From JACROF01 sp964533055 (GTDB lineage Bacteria > Patescibacteriota > Microgenomatia > Levybacterales > UBA12049): a stretch of DNA of 27,423 nucleotides. The notes beneath the pieces were generated by a model. It made no database searches and was not told where the DNA came from. It saw only the letters and a list, made by a program, of their open reading frames with translations. The stretch covers positions 1 to 27,423 of the forward strand of contig CAZHKZ010000012.1 in NCBI GenBank assembly GCA_964533055.1. The letters are read 5' to 3'. Position numbers and translations under genes: made by a program. Below are positions 21,956 through 27,423 of this stretch, piece by piece. The first letter of the stretch is position 1; every line of letters starts with the position of its first letter.

Positions 21956-23644
21956 ATGCCCACTCTCCAGCGGATTTTTTTAGGTGTCATTACCATCGTT
22001 ATTCTCCTCATAGCGCTTCCTGTTGGACCCACCTACTCAGATGAGCTTGATGACCTCAATAAACAAATCAATGAACTTAATACTGCTCTCACACAATCAA
22101 TCGCAGCTACCAAGCCACTTGAGTCTCAACTCAATAACCTTAAGACGCAAATTGCTGGAATAAAAAACAAGGTCAGTGCGATCGAAACTGACATGGTCAT
22201 TAAGAAGAAGAACATCGACAAAGGCTATGAAGAACTAGGTGAAAAGGAAAAAACATTTGGCGAATCTGTTCGCAGCTTCTATATAAAAAGCTACTACGAC
22301 TCTCCGCTCTCAGTCTTTTTATCAGCAGGATCTGCAACTGAGATCACCCAACTCTTGGCCTATCAGAGGGTTAAGACCAATCAAGATAAGTCAGTCATCA
22401 CCAATATCGCCCTCACTATCACAGATCTTGAGAAGCGAAAGGTTGAACTTGAGCAAGAACAGAAAAAACTCGTTGCCCTCAAAATAACTCTTGACCAGCA
22501 GTCAGCCAAGCTTGACACAGTTGTAAGCGGAGCTAAATCGTATCAATCTGAAGTCTCTGGGAAATTGGCTGATCTATCAGCGAAACAGCAGTCAATTATT
22601 AACTCCCGTTCAGGAGGATTCACTGCAAATGTTGGTGATAGTGACCTGGCAGATGATTATAATGCATCGATTAAAGGATTTCGAGAAGCGGCACCAAGCG
22701 GCTACTTCGCAGCATTTTCCTTTGGCGCATTTACCCATAGAAAAGGCATGAGTCAGTATGGAGCGCGTGGACGAGCACAGGCAGGCCAAGATGCAAAAAC
22801 TATTCTTAAGGCATACTACGGCAAAGAGCCAGTTAGTAAAGATACGGGAGGAGACATTCAGGTGACTGGTGCTGGATCTATGAGCTTTGAGGATCGCTAT
22901 CTTTTAGGGATTGCCGAGATGCCATCAACTTGGCCAAAAGAAGCCCTCAAGGCCCAGGCAATTGCTGCCAGAACCTACGCCTATAGATATAAAGTCCAAG
23001 GAACATCAATCTGCACCACTGAGGCTTGCCAAGTCTTTAGTTCAAGTAAGGCAGATAACCCCCCTCAAGCGTGGAGGGAAGCGGTGCAGGAGACAAAGGG
23101 TCAAATCCTTGAGGATGTTGTCACATACTACGCCTCTACTCATGGGGGTTTCGCCTCTCCGATCGGTTGGGACACAAGTGATGGATCTGGTGGCGGTAAC
23201 TTCATCGAAAAAACTTGGGAGAAAGCTGGAGGCTCTCCTTGGCTCTACAAAGCTTGGTATACGGAAGGATATAGCACAAGCTCAGATAAGTGTGGCAGAT
23301 CAAGCCCATGGCTCAGCCCGCAAGAAATGGCCGATATTGTAAATGCAGCCATCGCCCTCAGGACTGGTGGGATTGATACCTCAAGAATTACGCCGGTGAG
23401 CTCATGCTGGGGAGGAAATCCATACAGCATGGATGAGTTAAGAAACTTAACTTCAGGTAACGGCGGAATTAGTAGTGCAACAAATGTATCTGTATCTCAA
23501 GGAGATGGATCAACCAATAATGTCACTATAAACGGAGTTAGCATGTCAGGGGCTGACTTTAAAAAGGCCTTTAACCTCCGCGCTCCTGGCCGCCTCTCTA
23601 TTCCCCAAAGCGGGTTTGCGTTCTTTAACGTAGAGCGTAAATAA
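21956..23644 (+). CDS. Secreted coiled-coil protein with SpoIID/LytB peptidoglycan domain
   Basis: 562 aa from the ATG at 21956; the longer frame to 21884 crosses the promoter. A signal peptide (about 1-27) is followed by a long coiled coil (about 28-215, LDDLNKQINELNTALTQS, KRKVELEQEQKKL) with the hinge SFYIKSYYDSPLSVFLSAGS, as in the N-terminal regions of PcsB and CwlO. The SpoIID/LytB part begins with GMSQYGARGRAQAG (264-277) and ILKAYYG, then YLLGIAEMPSTWPKEALKAQAIAARTYAY. Glu321 in EMP aligns with the catalytic Glu of the SpoIID lytic transglycosylase. It probably cuts or remodels wall glycan. The domain does not imply sporulation. Confidence 0.9.
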   Translation: MPTLQRIFLGVITIVILLIALPVGPTYSDELDDLNKQINELNTALTQSIAATKPLESQLNNLKTQIAGIKNKVSAIETDMVIKKKNIDKGYEELGEKEKTFGESVRSFYIKSYYDSPLSVFLSAGSATEITQLLAYQRVKTNQDKSVITNIALTITDLEKRKVELEQEQKKLVALKITLDQQSAKLDTVVSGAKSYQSEVSGKLADLSAKQQSIINSRSGGFTANVGDSDLADDYNASIKGFREAAPSGYFAAFSFGAFTHRKGMSQYGARGRAQAGQDAKTILKAYYGKEPVSKDTGGDIQVTGAGSMSFEDRYLLGIAEMPSTWPKEALKAQAIAARTYAYRYKVQGTSICTTEACQVFSSSKADNPPQAWREAVQETKGQILEDVVTYYASTHGGFASPIGWDTSDGSGGGNFIEKTWEKAGGSPWLYKAWYTEGYSTSSDKCGRSSPWLSPQEMADIVNAAIALRTGGIDTSRITPVSSCWGGNPYSMDELRNLTSGNGGISSATNVSVSQGDGSTNNVTINGVSMSGADFKKAFNLRAPGRLSIPQSGFAFFNVERK

Positions 23645-23672
23645 TTTCTTAGCTCAAAAGACGCATATAAGG

Positions 23673-23678
23673 TATAAT
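23673..23678 (+). promoter_or_regulatory. Candidate -10 of the PH-domain gene
   Basis: Perfect TATAAT. The first in-frame ATG (23679) abuts the box and would precede the start site; the ATG at 23688, nine bases on, fits a leaderless message. No clear -35. Confidence 0.5.
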
Positions 23679-23687
23679 ATGAATGTT

Positions 23688-24326
23688 ATGCCAGATCTTT
23701 TTGTCGCAAAACAAACTAAAGTGGTTGAAGAAAAAAAACCTGCAACAACTGGTGTTATCACAATTCAAAAAAGAGAACTCCACCCCTTCTCTACATTCCA
23801 TACTTTTCCAGAAGGAGTTGTTTTCGAGAATCAGGAGAAGGACGAGATTATTCACCTTTTTCTGAGAAGGCATCTGATTACAAATATTGGCTGGGTGACT
23901 TCAAGTTTTTCACTTGCCCTCATTCCCCTTCTCATATTTTTCATTCAGACATCTGGACTGTTTCTTTTCCCCGAGCTACCCTACTCTTATCTTCTCGTTG
24001 GAGCTCTCTTCTATTACGTTATTCTCTTTGGCTATAATCTTGTTAATTCAGTTTCTTGGTTTTACAATATTGGACTTGTAACTCAACTTCGAGTAGTGGA
24101 TGTGGACCTCTCAAACATTCAGCACAAGAATGTCTCAGCAACAACTCTTGGGGACATCGTAGATGTATCTTACTCACAAAAAGGATTTTTCCAAAGTTTA
24201 TTCGATTATGGGGATGTCGTAATCCAAACCGAGGGCATCCGAGAAAATTTCGAATTTCTTAAAGTACCTCACCCAGCAAAAGTAGCCGACGTAGTAAGCG
24301 ATCTCGTTGCAGGAAGGAGCATTTGA
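23688..24326 (+). CDS. Membrane PH-like (bPH2) domain protein
   Basis: 212 aa from the ATG at 23688, chosen over the ATG at 23679 because of the adjoining -10 box. An N-terminal cytoplasmic part (to about 65) contains EKDEIIHLFLRRHLITNIGW, typical of bacterial PH-domain proteins. Two membrane spans follow (about 68-90 and 95-120), then the PH-like domain: WFYNIGLVTQLRVVDVDLSNIQHKNVSATTLGDIVDVSYSQKG, and DYGDVVIQTEGIRENFEFLKVPHPAKVADVVSDL. That last phrase is characteristic of YdbS/YdbT-like proteins. The molecular role is unknown. It overlaps the next gene by one base (TGATG). Confidence 0.82.
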   Translation: MPDLFVAKQTKVVEEKKPATTGVITIQKRELHPFSTFHTFPEGVVFENQEKDEIIHLFLRRHLITNIGWVTSSFSLALIPLLIFFIQTSGLFLFPELPYSYLLVGALFYYVILFGYNLVNSVSWFYNIGLVTQLRVVDVDLSNIQHKNVSATTLGDIVDVSYSQKGFFQSLFDYGDVVIQTEGIRENFEFLKVPHPAKVADVVSDLVAGRSI

Positions 24327-24559
24327 TGGATTTTGCGAACATTATCTCAACAGACCTGTTTTTAATCTTTAAGATTATCTTTCTATTTCTCATCGGACTA
24401 TATGGGATTTTTGTCATAATTATATTTAATCAAATTAGATCTCTCAACAAAATTATTTACATTAACAAGGTAGCTGGTTCCCCTTTTATTCAGTCTCTTG
24501 CTTTCTTTTATATCCTGTCGACACTCGCACTTTTCTTGCTTGCACTTGCTATACTATAG
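24326..24559 (+). CDS. Small two-span membrane protein
   Basis: 77 aa from the ATG at 24326; a TTG at 24323 is also in frame but the ATG has the better gap to AGGAAGGAG (24311-24319). Two hydrophobic spans, about 9-34 (TDLFLIFKIIFLFLIGLYGI) and 56-77 (FIQSLAFFYILSTLALFLLA), flank a short loop with NQIRSLNKIIYINKVAGSP. This resembles the small DUF5657-type membrane proteins of CPR, a family link I hold loosely. It is translationally coupled to the PH-domain gene and lies 3 bases before the next gene, whose promoter sits within it. Confidence 0.7.
   Translation: MDFANIISTDLFLIFKIIFLFLIGLYGIFVIIIFNQIRSLNKIIYINKVAGSPFIQSLAFFYILSTLALFLLALAIL
24547..24555 (+). promoter_or_regulatory. Extended -10 promoter, predicted leaderless
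   Basis: TGCTATACT (TGn plus TATACT at 24550-24555) at the 3' end of the small membrane protein gene, seven bases before the ATG at 24563. Confidence 0.6.
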
Positions 24560-24562
24560 AGA

Positions 24563-26386
24563 ATGCCTACCACGAATCTTAGCTTTGCTAAAATCGCTGC
24601 TACTCCTACGGAATCTGCTTGGTCCCAAGCCTACAACTCGGGCAGCCTCTTCATTACTCTAGCGCTCTCAACAACTGATGAGAACCAGCAGGGACAACTT
24701 CCCTCACTTGGCAAAACTGTTCTTGGACTTTTAGAGTCTGAAATTTATGGACTAGAAGAAAAGAATATTGCCAAAATAAATGAAGTTATTCTCATTTCAG
24801 TCAAAGAACTCCCACCAGAAGTTATACCCTCCCTCTCATTGTGCTTCGTTAAGGAAAGTGCTCTCTATGCATTTGTGCTTGGCACTGGAACCATACTTTT
24901 AAAAAGGGGCGAGAAGATCGGACCAATTTTAGAAATAATAGAACCAATCACTACTCCAACGGGCGGCTCAGGATATCTGGACACCAACGATCTTGTACTT
25001 ATCCAAACTGCTCAATTTGCCCGCAGCGTTCCTCAAGAGACAGTAACAAAAGCACTTGAGTATGGCCTTCCAAATGACATTGCGGAGACTATTTCGCCTC
25101 ACGTTCATGGTGAAAAGGAGGGTGGCGCAGCACTCATCATACTCTCATACAAAGGTGTGTCGCGAGCTCATGACATAGATGAGGATGAGTCACTCGCACA
25201 AGCTGAGACTGCAACGCTAGCTGATACAGCCACGCATGAACAGACTGTGCCGGTGTCGCCAGAGCCGATAATGCATACCAATGATCAGCAGCCATCTCGA
25301 CCGATAATCAACCAGCCTGTCGATGAAGGTGAGCCAGCAACTTCGCCTTTTGAAAAGATAAGCTCTATCTTTTCAAATATAAAAATTCCACTTATATCAG
25401 GACTTGAACCTAGAAAAAAAATAACACTAGTTGTGGCAGCCCTTCTGATCCTAATCTTGGTTGGAAGCATTATTTTTGTCAGCGCCAATCAAGAATCAAC
25501 AAAAAATAAGGCACTCTTCACCACGCTCTATTCCTCTGCAAAAGATGACTTTGAAGCTGGTAGCGACCTCCTAAGTCTCAATCCGACTCTCGCACGAGAT
25601 GATCTCCTGCGCGCACAAGAAACTCTTGCAAAGGCCGACGGCAAATTCAAGGATGGCTCAGATGAAAAACAACAAATAGATGATCTCAAAAGAAAAGTGG
25701 AAGAAGCTCTCGGTGGAACTGAGGGAAAGGAGTCAATAAATACAACCGAGGCTGAGGAAAATGACTCTCCGGGACTTTCAGCCATGACAAATGACACAAA
25801 GATAGTTGCAGCGACTGAACTTGAAGGCAATGCCTACCTACTCTCAGAGTCAGGGATCTCCAAAATCGAAAAGGGCTCAACTGAGACTACAAGCATCATC
25901 AAAAATGATGACACTTGGAAAGGTGCAAAAAGTATTGGAGCATTTGGATCCAACCTTTATGTTCTAGACAAAAATTCCCTCGTCAAGCTCGTACCCACAG
26001 GGTCTACTTACACAGACTCAACCTACCTTAAAGATGAGGTCGATCTCACCGATGCGATAAGCATGACCATTGATTCATCAATCTACGTCCTCTTTAAGAA
26101 CGGCTCAGTCTCCAAGTTCACAAAAGGCACTAAGGATAGCTTCTCCATCTCAGGACTAACAAGCGCACTTTCCTCGCCAGTCGCAATTGCGACTACTGAG
26201 GATGCTGATAAAGTCTATATTCTTGATCCCAAAAACGTACGCATTGTCTCGCTCAATAAAGACGGTTCATTTGCAAAACAATATCAATCTAAAACTCTCT
26301 CCACTGCAAGTGCTATGACTTTAAGCCAGGATGGCAAGACTGGCTATATCTTGAGTGATAAGAAAGTCTTTAAAGTTAGCTTCTAA
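24563..26386 (+). CDS. PP2C-like (probably inactive) domain, membrane span, extracytoplasmic beta-propeller-like domain
   Basis: 607 aa, no close family recognised. Residues 1-200 resemble a degraded PP2C phosphatase fold: LYAFVLGTGTILLKRG, then NDLVLIQTAQFARSVPQETVTKAL, where active enzymes have D.LLLCTDGL. The Asp-Gly pair is absent, so activity is doubtful. An acidic linker (200-280) precedes one span (287-307, ITLVVAALLILILVGSIIFV). A helical segment (about 315-375) follows, then repeated beta blades (TKIVAATELEGNAYLLSESGISKIEKG, GSNLYVLDKNSLVKL, DSSIYVLFKNGSVSKF, DKVYILDPKNVRIVSL, GKTGYILSDKKVFKV). It may couple an outside sensor to a cytoplasmic pseudo-phosphatase, which is inference. 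Confidence 0.7.
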   Translation: MPTTNLSFAKIAATPTESAWSQAYNSGSLFITLALSTTDENQQGQLPSLGKTVLGLLESEIYGLEEKNIAKINEVILISVKELPPEVIPSLSLCFVKESALYAFVLGTGTILLKRGEKIGPILEIIEPITTPTGGSGYLDTNDLVLIQTAQFARSVPQETVTKALEYGLPNDIAETISPHVHGEKEGGAALIILSYKGVSRAHDIDEDESLAQAETATLADTATHEQTVPVSPEPIMHTNDQQPSRPIINQPVDEGEPATSPFEKISSIFSNIKIPLISGLEPRKKITLVVAALLILILVGSIIFVSANQESTKNKALFTTLYSSAKDDFEAGSDLLSLNPTLARDDLLRAQETLAKADGKFKDGSDEKQQIDDLKRKVEEALGGTEGKESINTTEAEENDSPGLSAMTNDTKIVAATELEGNAYLLSESGISKIEKGSTETTSIIKNDDTWKGAKSIGAFGSNLYVLDKNSLVKLVPTGSTYTDSTYLKDEVDLTDAISMTIDSSIYVLFKNGSVSKFTKGTKDSFSISGLTSALSSPVAIATTEDADKVYILDPKNVRIVSLNKDGSFAKQYQSKTLSTASAMTLSQDGKTGYILSDKKVFKVSF

Positions 26387-26460
26387 TCTATACAATCTCC
26401 CCTCTTTCCAGTATCATAACCACATCATGTTCTCTACTAAAATGGTGAGCGTGTTCAACC

Positions 26461-26901
26461 ATGAAAATCATTAATAAACGTGCAACATTTGACTACACTA
26501 TTCTCGACTCATTTGAGGCTGGCATCAATCTCTTTGGCCAAGAAGTAAAGGCAATCAGACTTGGTCATGCAGATCTTACAAGTAGCTATGCCCGCATCAT
26601 TGGCGGTGAGGTGCATTTGATCAACGCAAAAATCTTCCCATATGAGTTTGCGAGGACCGAGGACTATGATCAAAGTCGAACAAGAAAATTACTCCTTCAC
26701 AAGAAGCAGATCCTCTCTTTGAAGTCAAAAATGGATGCATCTAATTTGACAATCGTGCCTGTAAGCATATATACTACGCACAATCTCATCAAAGTAGAGC
26801 TCGCGCTTGCCAAGCCTAAAAAGCAATTCGACAAGAAGGCAAAGATCAAAAAAAGAGACTTAGATCGAGATCTAGACCGAGCCGTAAAAGCCTACTCTTG
26901 A
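26461..26901 (+). CDS. smpB: SsrA-binding protein SmpB
   Basis: 146 aa, usual length. SmpB binds the tRNA-like part of tmRNA and brings it to stalled ribosomes. Family motifs in order are NKRATFDYTILDSFEAGINLFGQEVKAIR (5-33), HADLTSSYARI, GGEVHLINAKIFPYEFA, RTRKLLLHKKQILSLKSKM (residues about 73-91) and NLIKVELALAKPKKQFDKKAKIKKRD. Glycines normal in TGTEVKSLR and GKK are replaced by FGQEVKAIR and PKK. The tail is basic, as required for mRNA-channel placement. The gene lies 76 bases before ssrA, a classic pairing. A possible -10 (TAAAAT, 26438-26443) lies 17 bases before the ATG; no Shine-Dalgarno is obvious. Confidence 0.95.
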   Translation: MKIINKRATFDYTILDSFEAGINLFGQEVKAIRLGHADLTSSYARIIGGEVHLINAKIFPYEFARTEDYDQSRTRKLLLHKKQILSLKSKMDASNLTIVPVSIYTTHNLIKVELALAKPKKQFDKKAKIKKRDLDRDLDRAVKAYS

Positions 26902-26942
26902 CCCTTAAAAATCTTTAGAATCGATATCGACTTTTACCAGAG

Positions 26943-26975
26943 GTAGCCCTCCTTCATAAAGGCTACGGCGGGTTA
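26943..26975 (+). repeat. Two mutually exclusive hairpins just upstream of ssrA
   Basis: GTAGCC (26943-26948) can pair with GGCTAC (26961-26966); alternatively TAGCCCTCC (26944-26952) can pair with GGCGGGTTA (26967-26975) with one mismatch and a G-U pair. There is no T-run, so this is not a standard terminator. It may be part of the tmRNA precursor or an smpB 3' structure. Confidence 0.45.
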
Positions 26976-26977
26976 AA

Positions 26978-27390
26978 GGGGATGACTTGATTCGACGAGA
27001 TACGTTCTTTAATAACTGCAAGCCGACGCCGATACATTGTCGTAAAACTGTGTCAAAAAATAAATGCTACGGATACAATCCAAAGCGTCCGTCAATTTGT
27101 CGCAAGACAAGTAGATGGGATTAGTTCTGGGTTCCAACCAGCTTTCTTAGCTGCTTAAGACCTTAGTCTGATCTATTCAAGTAAGCTTTTCTCAACGGGC
27201 AAGCTTGGATATCTATACAGTTGAGTTAAGGATCACATCTTGTTTTGTGTGACACCAGATCTTTAAAACATAGACTTTCTTATACCTGTTGATAGGCCAC
27301 GGGAAAGCGACTCAAAAAATATCAAATATGCTTGTAGACGTTCTTATTTAACTTTTTCGGACTCCGGGTCACGCCCGGACATCTCCACCA
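26978..27390 (+). ncRNA. ssrA: Transfer-messenger RNA (tmRNA)
   Basis: 413 nt. The 5' end GGGGATGACTTGATTCGACG is the canonical tmRNA start. GGGGATG pairs with CATCTCC (27380-27386), including a G3-U70 pair, the alanine identity mark, and the end is ACCA (27387-27390). The region AAGCCGAC ... GTCGTAAAAC ... CAAAAAATAAAT aligns with the segment before the E. coli resume codon. This puts the resume codon at GCT 27066-27068 and the stop TAA at 27156-27158. The encoded tag has 30 residues, beginning ATDTIQSVRQ and ending FQPAFLAA. That is long compared with the 8-12 residues common elsewhere. The T-loop reads GTCACGC rather than TTCRANY, an oddity. Confidence 0.93.
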
Positions 27391-27395
27391 CGCTT

Positions 27396-27423
27396 AAACA
27401 GCCTCAACTCGAGGCTGTTTTTT
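27396..27423 (+). terminator. Rho-independent terminator of ssrA
   Basis: AAACAGCCTC (27396-27405), loop AACTC, GAGGCTGTTT (27411-27420), then T to the window end: a 10-bp perfect stem with a T-run, six bases after the tmRNA CCA. Confidence 0.95.

Noticed and set aside
21956..23644. SpoIID domain as a sign of sporulation
   Set aside because: SpoIID/LytB domains occur widely in non-sporulating bacteria; no sporulation gene is present.

Overview
The window looks like chromosomal DNA from a Candidate Phyla Radiation (Patescibacteria) bacterium, most likely of the Microgenomates type. The grounds are small tightly packed genes, CPR-typical families (DUF5667 secreted protein, CvpA-CAP fusion, CARDB-like and LamG surface proteins with Thr/Pro stalks, a TraG/VirD4-like ATPase with no conjugation genes beside it), a Gram-positive-like wall gene set, and many lineage-restricted unknowns. 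TGA works as a normal stop at several gene junctions, so the code is standard. The lineage is an inference; no rRNA is present.

Layout. Positions 1-55 (minus) are the 5' three quarters of a tRNA-Ile with anticodon UAU, cut by the window edge. Positions 109-4787 (minus) hold, in transcription order, a PduO-type cobalamin adenosyltransferase, a Cys-tailed unknown, a Pro-rich unknown and a membrane-anchored P-loop ATPase. A cobalamin riboswitch with an intrinsic terminator precedes the adenosyltransferase. Positions 4985-7925 (minus) are nrdR-nrdJ, the regulator and the B12-dependent ribonucleotide reductase that uses the adenosyltransferase's product, behind a promoter overlapped by two NrdR-box-like sites. 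Positions 8088-10383 (minus) carry a DUF5667 protein, guanylate kinase and a GAPDH with NADP-type cofactor residues.

Positions 10495-13274 (plus) encode two coupled surface proteins sharing an N-terminal QQQQDVRQ motif. A convergent CvpA-CAP protein follows (13362-14414, minus). Positions 14497-19230 (plus) hold two tandem class A penicillin-binding proteins around a tiny membrane protein. Positions 19217-21229 (minus) are a sugar-phosphate module, pfkB-rpiB-rpe, behind a LytR_C anchor protein (21247-21843). Positions 21956-27390 (plus) run through a coiled-coil/SpoIID wall protein, a membrane PH-domain protein, a two-helix membrane protein, a PP2C-like/TM/beta-propeller protein, smpB and ssrA (tmRNA), ending in a strong terminator.

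How it works together. The B12 block links cofactor activation, cofactor sensing and dNTP synthesis. The wall block provides glycan polymerisation, cross-linking and remodelling. smpB and ssrA form the complete trans-translation pair. At least ten transcription-unit-leading genes have a -10 box only 6-11 bases before the start codon, often with a TGn extension, which predicts leaderless or nearly leaderless mRNAs; internal operon genes more often have Shine-Dalgarno sites. No mobile element, CRISPR array, phage gene or rRNA was seen, and no gap between genes exceeds 300 bases.
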